Below, piece by piece: positions 52,112 through 61,039 of a DNA stretch of 64,000 nt. The notes beneath the pieces are model-generated. The model made no database searches. It worked only from the letters and a program-made list of their open reading frames with translations, and was not told where the DNA came from. Numbering within the stretch: position 1 is the first letter of the stretch; the number at the start of each line of letters is the position of its first letter. The position numbers and the translations under genes are program-made. The DNA is from Rachycentron canadum (taxonomy: Eukaryota; Chordata; Actinopteri; Carangiformes; Rachycentridae). The stretch is from assembly GCA_038496675.1 (NCBI GenBank), contig CM076669.1, positions 7,335,730 through 7,399,729 of the forward strand, read 5' to 3'.

Positions 52112-52117
52112 AATAAA
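52112..52117 (+). terminator. Poly(A) signal AATAAA, probable tmtc2 end
   Basis: A canonical hexamer lies about 1.6 kb after the tmtc2 stop. It is followed by a T-rich stretch (tttttgc), and then by the Tc1-like element. Confidence 0.5.
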
Positions 52118-52464
52118 AACATGATTTTTGCTCTCAACGGTGCAATGCGTCAGGAATGATGTGTGTATCATATATATATATATACAGTGCTGCTTGAAAG
52201 TATGTGAACCACTTGAGCGGTTTAGATGTTTCTGTTTTATCATGATTTTCTTATTTTATCATCAGTTTTTATGTATGAAATGTCAGATATGTTTATTAAT
52301 TGCATGTACTGGTTTAGTGGGACTTAAGTAGCCCAAAAACTACATGAAAGGAATTACTGTATGTGCAAAAGTAAGTGAACCCCCAGCTGCATTGGTTAAG
52401 CAGGTAACAGACTCAGGTGAAACACAGTTGGGTGCTTAATTAATCATTTAAGCAGACCAATGAA

Positions 52465-53480
52465 ATGAGACATCCTTGGGAAAGGGTTTGGTCAGCGCTA
52501 ATTAAAAGAGAGAGGAAACCAACCAAACCACTGTGGTCCCATACAAAGGAGATATCCAAGGACATGAAGAAGAGGGTAGTGACAGCCCATCAGTCTGGGG
52601 AGGGCTATAAGACCATCTCTAAAAGATTCCAGCTCCATCCATCCATCCACTGTAAGACAAATAATTTACAAATGGAGGGCCTTCAACATGACAGCAACTC
52701 TGCCTAGAAGTGGACGCCCATCGAAACTATCACCCACAAGCACCAGAAAAATTATAAATCAGGTAAAGGCCAACCCACACATCACCTCTAGAGAGTTGCA
52801 GACCTCTCTGGTAGCATCTGGGACAAATGTGCATGTGTCTACAATCAGATGGAAACTGAATAGCCATGACATTCATGGGAGGGTTGCTAGAAGGAAGCCT
52901 CTGCTCTCAAAAAAGAATAAAGCTGCCCGTCACAATCAAAACCAACATGTTTGGAGAAAAGCCAAAACTGCATATGAAGAAAAGAACCTCCTCCCAACAG
53001 CGAAGCATAGTGGTGGAAATATAAAGGTCCAGGGCTGTTTTTCTGCCTCTGGACATGGACGACTCCATATTATCCAAGGAACCATGAATTCTCCGGCACA
53101 TCAACAAATTTTTGACCAGAATCTCCTGCCATCAGTCAGGGAGTTGAGCTGGGACGAAAATGGATTATGCAACAAAACAATGACCCAAAACATTCCAGCA
53201 AAACTACAAAGTCATGGCTTCAGAGAAAGAGGACTAATACTCTGGATTGCCCCAGTCAGTCCAGACCTTAATCCAATTGAAATGTTGCGTTGAGACCTGA
53301 AGAAGTTGGTACATACCAGATGTCCCTCCAACCTTTCCCAACTGGCTCAGTTCTGCAAGGAGGAGTGGGCAAAAATCCCAGATGTGAGCAGATGTGAGAG
53401 ACTGGTTAGTAGTTACAGAAGATGTTTGGTTGAAGTAATGGCTGCAAAAGGAGGAGCCACAAGCTACTAATACAAGGGTC
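52465..53480 (+). pseudogene. Tc1-like transposase remnant
   Basis: Two overlapping frames (52465-52707 and 52688-53293) plus a trailing non-ATG segment (EEWAKIP-like, then a C-terminal LVEVMAAKGGATSY-like tail to about 53470) together cover a Tc1 transposase. The DDE catalytic core is incomplete: the WSDE-type block is missing and the region that should read QQDNDPKHT is scrambled (NKTMTQN). The Glu of SPDLNPIE is present. Confidence 0.85.
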
Positions 53481-53565
53481 CATGTACTTTTGCACATGTT
53501 AAATTTTCAGTTTTTGTGAAATAAACAACCTTTGTTAAATTAAATAATGAAAATATATCTCTTCT

Positions 53566-53566
<1 letters not shown>

Positions 53567-53594
<28 letters not shown>
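53567..53594. repeat. GT microsatellite inside the Tc1-like element
   Basis: (GT)14 near the right end of the transposon. Confidence 0.95.
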
Positions 53595-53596
<2 letters not shown>

Positions 53597-53713
53597 ATTA
53601 TTTGGAAGGTGTGCTTTACAAATTTTGATTTGGATATATGTGTAATAAGGTTATGGTTTTGTTTTTTACAAAAACAGTGACCATGTCTTAAGGGTTCACA
53701 AACTTTTAAGCAG

Positions 53714-53716
<3 letters not shown>

Positions 53717-53763
<47 letters not shown>
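53717..53763. repeat. TA microsatellite at the right edge of the Tc1-like element
   Basis: (TA)23; a shorter TA run (52171-52184) flanks the left end, so the element sits inside a TA repeat. Confidence 0.96.
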
Positions 53764-53768
<5 letters not shown>

Positions 53769-55804
53769 ATATACACATATGTGTGGCACAGGAAAGTATG
53801 TGGACTTCAAGAGAGTAGTTGTTGACTAACAGAAGACTTTGACGTCTTACAGCACATAAACTTGAGCTTGAACCCAAACATGAACTCATGATGTCATTGC
53901 TAGCACAAGTGGTAAATTTGCCAGTCAAGTGGAGCAGGTCCTCAGGATTGTATTGTGGTTGAAGTTCCCAAGCTGCCGACAAAATTTGTACAGATGTGTG
54001 TGTGACAAACAGCTGATATGATTTAATGTTAACAGTTACTAGGAGCAGGGCAAGTTTCAGTACTATTTATAATAGTATTTGCAAGCACTCTGGCATATAA
54101 AACACCATAGCAACAGGAGCAGCATGAAGTTAAATTTAGCATAAAATTAACAAAGAATTTAAAGTGCAACAGAGCAGGTAGAGCATTTGTGGCTGCTGAA
54201 AAAAAGAGTGCCTTGCTTTGGATATGTAGTATGATGCAGTAAGAAGTGTGTCGTGTGTTTGTGCTGTAGCAGCAGTCTAGATGTTTCCCAGCGCCATTTC
54301 AAAACATATTTTTCAATGTTTCAAATGCTGAAATGTTTAGCAAGGACCTAATTTCTCTCCAGTCCTGTTACCTAGACTTGGCTTCATTTGAGGGAAACTA
54401 TTTTCAGGGAATGAAAATACCAGAATGGCATATCTTGCTTTCTCTTTCAACACACTCTCATAGCTTTCTGAGAAGATCCACTAATTAAACTTGGTCGATT
54501 TGCAAACTCAACATGTTGACATCATCTGATCAAGCAGACATCAAAGAGTTTTCTAATCAAATGCCAGACTTTGAGTACACCAAGATGGGAATATTTAAGA
54601 AGATATCAAACTTCACTCACTTATTGACTTGCAAGAACTTGAAGCCCCAGTTTCATCATCATCTCAAAGTTTCCAGCAGAACTTAGTATATGTCTAAAAA
54701 GACCTAATTTGTTATGTAATGGTAATAACTCTGAATCAAAAATGTGTTTGTTAGGGATTGAAAGCAGTGTACGTTGAAACATCATTTGCAAGACTCATCA
54801 TAGAAACTGTCCTTCTTACCCAAATGACCAATTCAATCTCAAATAGTTTACTAACAGATGATGACCTGGCCCTGGAAAATAGTTTCATCTACAAAAACCA
54901 ATATCATGCAAATAAAAAGTCACATTCACATAATGTGCACTGGGCTATGAAATATTGCATTTTATGTGTGAGCATGTAAAAGTGATTTTGATTTTCTTAG
55001 CTTTAATACTGTGAAATATTTTTTGTGATACAAAGTATGAAAAAAATCAGGTGGGAATTTTATGAGACAGCAATGTGATTTAGATTTTTAACTCAAATAC
55101 AAAAATTATAATGTTATAAAATCTAGATCATAACATTTCCGAAAAGGAATCTAACAACTGCCATTTTACAACTTTTGTGATAAAGTTCATCAGAATAGTA
55201 CATTAAAATAATATCTGTGGAGAAATAGAAACAGAGCCTCTATATTCATACTCCTGACCCCATCTTCCCTCTGTATTTTCCAATCACACTTGCTTAACAC
55301 CCAGTGAAAGATAACTTCTCCTTCTTCCTGATAAAGTGAGAGGGCTCTGTTCCAGAGACCAATGAAATCATATTCTTGTTACTACACTTTGCATCCAATT
55401 TAACTGTAAAGTGCCTCTTACATTCTAGAAATCAAGACTGTTACACATTCAATATTCAGCAGAAATTATTTCTAATGGTGGGAACAACTCCTGCACCTAT
55501 ATGGTAAAGCAAACTACTAAACTGTCGGGAAGGACGTTAGGAAGCCCCAGGGCAGATGAAAGGTCTCCTCCCACTACGCTTACAAAGTAAGCATGAGAAA
55601 ATAGGGGAACCATAGAGTCTCAAGTCTTGGAGTTTTGGCAAAGTAGAAGAGCTGGGCTCACAAACAGAGAACTTTGAAATGATGGTCTACAGCTTCTGTC
55701 AGATATAGTTAAGAACTTCACTTATCCCATGTAGTTGCTCACCATTTATTATTCCTTTCCTTTTACCCCTTCTCCCCTATTTAATATGTTGCTGGGTGGC
55801 TTTT

Positions 55805-55870
55805 TGCTCTCTCTGCTGTCGAAACATTGCAATTTCCCCACTGTGTGACAAATAAAGGAATGTGAATTGA
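55805..55870 (+). repeat. Retroelement 3' tail-like sequence
   Basis: The string gaaacattgcaatttcccca followed by ctgtgtgacaaataaaggaa has the 'fails to absorb ... caataaag' form typical of fish LINE 3' ends. No coding part was seen upstream. Confidence 0.45.
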
Positions 55871-56624
55871 ACTCACCCTATGGATCATACAACTGGGAAT
55901 GAAACAGAAACAAGAAAAAGTGCCATTAAAGTGCACCCACTGGAATGTTAATACTCATAAACTATGAAAATATGGGCATTCCTGCAGTAGATTTCTCTTT
56001 TAGCAAACATACTATAATATAATATAATATAGTTTTTATTGCAAACCATCGCAAGAAGTTTAGTCGGAAAATGTCTCATTTGTAGAACTGCTACCAACTC
56101 ACAGACATCTGCTTTTTGTGAAGTCACAGGACCCACTGGTTTGTTCATTATTTATTATTATCATATTATTCCGATGCAAAATGTTAATCTGTAAAATAAA
56201 GTGAAGTAGAAGTATAAAGTAGCATGAAATTAAATTACTCAAGTAAAGAACAAGTACCTAAAAACTGCACTGACAGAAAGGGCTTGAACAAATGAGCTAA
56301 TAATTATGATGCCAGCATGGAGTTGGGCTGCAGGCTCTCTGAAAATATTTTGATGAGCTGGTGACTCACTCTGAAAGAGTTTTGTGCAGGAATAATGGCA
56401 AAAATGTGCCATTAGAAACCGCTGCACATAATATGGACCAGCCAGCACTGACCCGTGCCAAGAAAGAGGGGGAACTTTTTCTAAAAGGCTCCCTGTATCA
56501 ACAGTGACCCCTGCTGCCCATTTCACTTAAGTACAGTTTCCGTCATTTCTTTCTGATGAACATGTTCATGGACTCCAGCCCCCTGTGACCCTGGTGGAAA
56601 AGTGGTATAGATGATGGATTGATA

Positions 56625-56700
56625 GGTGGTTAGCATTGTCGACTCACATCAAGAAGGTTCTGGGTTCGATTCCCAGGCCTCCAAAACGCCAGCAACACTT
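56625..56700 (+). repeat. tRNA-derived SINE-like fragment
   Basis: Has a box A-like tggttagcattgtcgac and a near-perfect box B ggttcgattcc about 40 bases later (ggttctgggttcgattccca), the arrangement of tRNA-derived SINE heads in fish. No cloverleaf that would support a working tRNA was made out. Confidence 0.6.
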
Positions 56701-57173
56701 ACACTATTAAAAAAGCAAAAGAGACACACCCCAGCCACTGACGTGTGCACTGCTTTGATGTCACTAACTGCACTGTGGCTTATCTTCCTACAAAGAGCAA
56801 ATGTTCTAGCTCTTGTTCGATTTCCTTGTACCTGTTGAAAACGCGTAACCCTTTACAATAAAGCTCAAACTGCATGAGGAAATTTTAAGTATGATTGTAA
56901 TTTGAGCTGGTCAAATCAAGAATAAAGTTTATAGCATGAAGTATAGCGTTTCCATAGTAAGCAGAGCTGCAAACTGAGCCTTGTTCTATCCACTTTGTTT
57001 ACATTTTTGAAAAACTGAGAACGTTGTATTAAATTTTAACAATTCCTTTTCACTTGTACTGTCACTGAATTTCCATGATACTGACAAAATCTAAGTTTGG
57101 AAGAAGAACAAAAGCTGAAAAATTGAAGCAGGAATAAACACATGTAGACATTACTTTTCTTAGTATTAACGGA

Positions 57174-57179
57174 TTTATT
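57174..57179 (-). terminator. Poly(A) signal for PARP11-like copy A
   Basis: AATAAA on the minus strand (TTTATT on +) lies about 290 bases after the stop codon; this would give a short 3' UTR of roughly 57150-57465. Confidence 0.45.
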
Positions 57180-57465
57180 AAGCTCTAAACTCAATATTGG
57201 CAAAAAAAATCTGGCAAAAATCAGACTAGTAAACTAGAAACATTTGTAGGATTGCATCCTTTTTTGAAATATACGTATGTCATTCTTCTTTCTTTTTTTT
57301 AAAATCATACTTATATGTACTATTCTCCTTGAACATATTTAATGGGCATAGATCATTTTTTTCTTCCAAAGCCATCAGGAGTTAAAGTGTAAAATTTTCA
57401 CTCACTCAGACAGTTTGAGTTTGACACGTTGATACTGCACATATCCTCCAGATCCTGCCCTGACT

Positions 57466-57761
57466 TCATCTGTACTGGATCAAATACTCCGGATATATTT
57501 GATTTGGATCAAAAATAACAAAAATTTTGGGATTCATGATATCATCCACACAGCTGTCATGAGTGTTTTCCAAACTTCCATGATTAGGTTTTTGGAAATA
57601 ACGTTGTCCAACAGTTGATTTTCCAATCATCACCCGTGCCAAAAATATTATTTTGGTGTGTCCGAGAACACTTCCTGTTCCTCCGCCATAAAATGGCAAT
57701 GGATCCATGCTGCCCATGCTGTAGTTGTCTGCATATGCTGCATATCTTGCAAAATATACTC
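57466..57761 (-). CDS. PARP11-like copy A, terminal exon (catalytic Tyr and third-triad Ile)
   Basis: The acceptor is gtttttatttag. It encodes VYFARYAAYADNYSMGSMDP, then a Gly-rich stretch (FYGGGTGS), IIFLARVMIGKSTVGQRYF, DSCVDDIMNPKIFVIFDPNQ and IYPEYLIQYR, with TGA at 57468-57466. Confidence 0.92.
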
Positions 57762-59302
57762 CTAAATAAAAACAAAGAATGTCAGAGGAATTCTGGTGAC
57801 AATAACTTCACAATTATTTATGTTGTATATATTCTGTATATTGTTGAATAGACAGTTATCAAATAATTGAATTTACCTTTTCCATATATATTGCCATGTT
57901 GTCCAGCTAACCGTACATCAAAGTTATACTTGCAAATGCTGTCGACGTTTTTAAACTCAGTCCCATGAAAGAGTCTTCTCTCTTCAATTTTTTGGACACC
58001 TTGAATCCTCATGAACTGTTTCTTTTTGCTTGGACACAAATAAATGAAAAACACAATTTTGTCAATAAAAAAATGGAACGAAGAAGTGCTAAAGTTAAAG
58101 ACTGTCTTACCAACAATACATTTCCCAAAGGTCCAAATTCTGTATCCTGCTGATTGAAACAATGGGTCTGTCCAGCAGCCCGTCGTTTTTCATATAGCTT
58201 GCCACAGTGTTATACTCTGGGGTGAGTTCACTGAGAGGAATTAACTGTAAAATATGTGAAGAATAGACATTTAATAAAGAATAAAGAAACTATAGGTTTG
58301 TGTCAACATTCAGAGCTCAGACACTGGCAAAGAGTAGACACCTGAGCAAATCAATTTTAATTGTTGAATACCAATTTGTGTTTGTTTTGAATTGCATTTA
58401 ATTTGTTGTAACACTTTATGAATTGAATCGTCAGTTCAAATCTGTAGATGAAAAATCCAGATGTTTTAAATTTAATTTAATGTGGATAAATTGTTGTCTG
58501 TGACCAAATATCTTATATATAGTTCACTTTTATGCGTGCGTCTGTGTGTTAGAAAGCTTAAATGAACCTTAAAACTCATGGTCAGGACTTGCTCTGCTAA
58601 ATAGTTTTCAATACATTTCTATCATTGTCACCTGGTATGGAATTGTAGGATCAACCATCTCCCAGAATACAGGGGCAGCAGTCCAACAGGAACAGCTGTG
58701 GTAAGAGAGTTTCTATTGTGACAGTTTCACTTTCATTTTGCAAGAAATGAATGAAGAAAGACTTGACAACTCCACTACTCATTGTTGGAAGTGTGAATTA
58801 TGTTATGTTTATGTGTTTCAAGACCCATTTCACCTTCTCTCAATGTTATAGCTCCGTTGGATCCGTCTTTGCAATCCTGTGGTGATGTGGTGATTGCTGT
58901 AAAGGAACATATACATCGCATGAGATCAAGTCTTCATGGATAAACATGAACTTAATGTGAAAAAGAAAAGGTACTCAAATACTTGAGAAATCGATCATCC
59001 TGCGACAATTAGATGAAGTCGTATTTAAAACTCCTTTTGAATTTCTTATGTAATATTTTTCAATATCATGACTCTGAAGGGGGTTTGTGGGATCATCCTG
59101 CAGGACAGACACACTGCTTTCAGACATTCAGCCTGATATACATTTTTGTAAAGTAACAGATTCAATGTAATATTAATGTGAGAAAAGAACAAAAACCATT
59201 TACCTCAAATTTGTGCCACCTTCCACAGTCTGCCAAGTAATACCAGGTCCATGGGGTGTCTGATGTGTCCATGAATTCCATTTCCTCATTGAACCACATG
59301 GT
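57466..59302 (-). CDS. PARP11-like mono-ADP-ribosyltransferase, tandem copy A
   Basis: Exons in transcript order: 59299-59204, 59097-58983, 58876 (or 58896)-58834, 58695-58632, 58244-58111, 58028-57877, 57761-57466. With the 58876 acceptor all phases match and give 299 residues. The start is MWFNEEMEF, with a good ACCATGT context and an AG at 59304-59303. The N-terminal WWE domain (about residues 15-85) has TPWTWYYLADCGRWHKFE. The PARP catalytic domain (about 110-299) has LFHGT (His172), YFARYAAY (Tyr204) and NQIYPEYLIQY (Ile290). This H-Y-I triad fits mono-ADP-ribosyl transfer. Exon lengths and phases parallel the neighbouring parp11, so this looks like a local duplicate. The odd point is the WWE-region junction (see findings). 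It could be a functional divergent paralogue or one beginning to decay. Confidence 0.85.
57877..58028 (-). CDS. PARP11-like copy A, exon 6 (catalytic His)
   Basis: The acceptor is atttgtgtccaag and the donor gtaaat. At 152 bases it is the same length as the matching exon of the upstream gene. It encodes KIEERRLFHGTEFKNVDSIC then KYNFDVRLAGQHGNIYGK, with the catalytic HG motif. Confidence 0.9.
58111..58244 (-). CDS. PARP11-like copy A, exon 5 (start of PARP domain)
   Basis: The acceptor is catattttacag and the donor gtaaga. It encodes LIPLSELTPEYNTVASYMKN and on to ISRIQNLDLWEMYC; the IQNLDLWE motif is a signature of the PARP11/12 group. Confidence 0.9.
58632..58695 (-). CDS. PARP11-like copy A, exon 4 (linker)
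   Basis: The acceptor is cttaccacag and the donor gtgaca. It encodes CSCWTAAPVFWEMVDPTIPY then Q, matching the WE..NT..PYQ linker of the upstream gene. Confidence 0.85.
58834..58896 (-). CDS. PARP11-like copy A, exon 3 (WWE end; acceptor uncertain)
   Basis: The frame that matches the family reads NHHITTGLQRRIQRSYNIER and leaves in phase 2 (donor gtgaaa). The strong-looking acceptor tttacag (exon start 58896) enters one base out of phase with exon 2. The downstream AG (exon start 58876, ccacag) restores frame but drops about seven family-conserved residues. Confidence 0.65.
58983..59097 (-). CDS. PARP11-like copy A, exon 2 (WWE)
   Basis: The acceptor is tgtctgtcctgcag. The exon encodes DDPTNPLQSHDIEKYYIRNS then KGVLNTTSSNCRRMIDFS, aligning with the WWE core of the neighbour. 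The only usable donor is the GT at 58982-58981 (tcaa|gtattt), because an in-frame TGA follows three codons later. Confidence 0.85.
59204..59302 (-). CDS. PARP11-like copy A, first coding exon (WWE start)
   Basis: Coding from the ATG at 59299-59297. It encodes MWFNEEMEFMDTSDTPWTWY then YLADCGRWHKFE, parallel to the first coding exon of the upstream parp11 (MDTSEPNWCWFYLAECG). The donor is gtaaat, phase 0. An in-frame upstream extension is unlikely because an AG acceptor-like site sits four bases before the ATG. Confidence 0.85.
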
Positions 59303-59571
59303 CTTGAGAGACAGAAATTAAATTGATTATATCACAATGAAAGTTAATAAATAAGTCTTAAACCTGACCTCACTCTCTCTAACAGCTCAGGTAACTATTT
59401 AAATGTAGCTGGATGTTTCCTACTCAAATGACTTACATCATTTGTAGCCACTCCCTGACATAGGCGGGATTTCTCACTCATGAATGTAACATGAAATTGT
59501 TACTTACACACCAATTGTCAAGTCTTCTCTGAAGGATGTACAAGAACGAAAATTATGCTTGTGTTTAAAAT
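59303..59571 (-). promoter_or_regulatory. Gap between parp11 and copy A; possible copy A promoter or 5' UTR intron
   Basis: Only about 270 bases separate the likely parp11 poly(A) signal from copy A's first coding exon. I see no clear TATA box or CpG-rich patch. The AG four bases before the ATG could be an acceptor, in which case copy A's true 5' end lies further upstream, perhaps within or beyond parp11. Confidence 0.3.
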
Positions 59572-60722
59572 TTTATTAGTTCAAATATGTGCAAATTACA
59601 GACACACATATAGCCTCACACACCCCTTGTCACACAATCACTCACCCACACACACACAGCTGTAGTGTTATGACTGAAGACATCATGTTCTTCTTCTTCA
59701 CTTTCTGCATTAACAATGAGGAAATTCAAGAGCTGCTCAAAATCCACTCTTGTACAATTACAACACCTTGTGTTAAACTTATTGAGACTCAACTGTGCAA
59801 CAAAACACACAAACACAATCATACGATGAACTGAACAACTGCACACAGCAAAGCAATATTACATCATGTAATTATTTTCCTTACAGTACTATACATGTGC
59901 TGGCTACATTTATTTATTTTTTTTATACATTTACACCAGGTGCAAACATTTCCTGCTTATTCCTTATAGAAAGATGTTAGCAGGTGATGGTGACGTCACA
60001 CTCAGATGATTTGAATCCACGTGATGCTGGAACTTAAGTTTATGTCATTGTGACACAATCACAAAACCTTTCATGGAAAGGGGGGAAAAGTGCACTGATG
60101 CATGGTAAAAAAAAAAATCAGAGGTAGAAGTGTTTTCATGAATAAAAACAAAGTAAAATCCATGCCTACATAATACATTGTACTAGGTACACACAGATGT
60201 TGATGTCACTAAAAGACCACAGTGCTAAATGAGTGTGCAGGACCATGTTGTGGTTTTTGTTTTATTTGGATTTATGTCTACATGACTTGTAAAAAGCTCA
60301 TGCGTGGCACTGTGGATGTAAAGGAGGGGCTGTGGCTGATGGCAGGACATCACCTATAACCTACAGGCTGCGAGTGCTGCTCTTAGTTTAAACAACAGAT
60401 ATTGAACAAGCAAGCACAGACTCTGCATTTAATACAAAATTGCCACACAGGCTGATCTTCGGTCAGCGTTTTCATACTTTTCACGTCACAGAAACATTCC
60501 AACCACAAGGTCCTGTCTCAGAATAGTCTGTACAGTATACAAACTGTGCACAAAGTCTTTATTGTCTTCTCGATTATCCAATATTCCCAAAGGCACTTTA
60601 GATGACCCATGCTGCACTTATGTCTTTTTCATTTCCATCATGGTATCTGATTCTGTAGCCTAAATATTTCCATGTTTGAGTTCCAGCCTCTATGAAAAAA
60701 GTACATATCTTCTTGTTAGGCA
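59572..60722 (-). other. parp11: parp11 3' UTR (inferred)
   Basis: About 1.15 kb without coding support follows the parp11 stop on the minus strand. It ends near a minus-strand AATAAA (TTTATT at 59572-59577), about 270 bases before copy A begins. The end point is inferred. Confidence 0.5.
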
Positions 60723-61039
60723 TCAGTAGAACTCAATCAGATATTCTGGGTAAATCTGATTGCTGTCAAAAATTACATAAATCTTTGGATTGGCCATATC
60801 ATCTACACAACTGTCGTAAAAGTTGGTGAAGCTGGCATCCTTGGAGGGTGGTCTGCAGTACATAGGGTGACCGACTGTGTATTCTCCAACAAGCACTCTG
60901 GCCAGGAACATGGTCTTATATGGCGGCTCACTTGCAAATATTGGTGGGGCGAGTCCGTGTCTTTGCAGGGTGGTGTTGTGCTTCCCTGTGGTATGGCAGA
61001 ACTTACTGGAGTATTTGGCATCCCGTGCAAAATAGCTCC
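60723..61039 (-). CDS. parp11: parp11 terminal exon (catalytic Tyr, third-triad Ile)
   Basis: The acceptor is ctttctcttccag. It encodes SYFARDAKYSSKFCHTTGKH, then KTMFLARVLVGEYTVGHPMY, then YDSCVDDMANPKIYVIFDSN and QIYPEYLIEFY, with TGA at 60725-60723. Confidence 0.95.

Larger units (their letters stand above)
50527..52135 (+). other. tmtc2: tmtc2 3' UTR (inferred)
   Basis: This non-coding stretch follows the tmtc2 stop and ends shortly after an AATAAA hexamer at 52112-52117, the only well-placed poly(A) signal I saw. It includes a GGAA-type microsatellite at 51267-51290. The exact cleavage point is a guess; transcript ends would settle it. Confidence 0.5.
52185..53718 (+). mobile_element. 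Tc1/mariner-like DNA transposon, decayed
   Basis: Terminal inverted repeats are visible. The left end is CAGTGCTGCTTGAAAGTATG and the right end, read in reverse complement, is TAGTGCTGCTTAAAAGTTTG; both continue into GTGAACC and are flanked by TA. The interior (52465-53480, +) has remnants of a Tc1-type transposase: an N-terminal helix-turn-helix region (DMKKRVVTAHQSGEGYKTIS), the GRPxKL basic linker, KHSGGNIKVQGCFSASGHGR, and the SPDLNPIE motif. It is not functional: the frame shifts near 52690, the block that should hold the first catalytic Asp is deleted near 52960, and a stop follows NPIEMLR at 53291. The right part also contains a GT microsatellite (53567-53594). Confidence 0.93.
53719..57150. 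other. Intergenic region between tmtc2/Tc1 and the PARP genes
   Basis: AT-rich DNA with a TA microsatellite at its left edge, a retroelement-like tail near 55805-55870 and a SINE-like fragment at 56625-56700. No exon with splice support was seen on either strand. Confidence 0.7.

Noticed and set aside
56625..56700. Possible tRNA gene
   Set aside because: Box A/B-like words are present but I could not draw a full cloverleaf; better explained as a SINE head.
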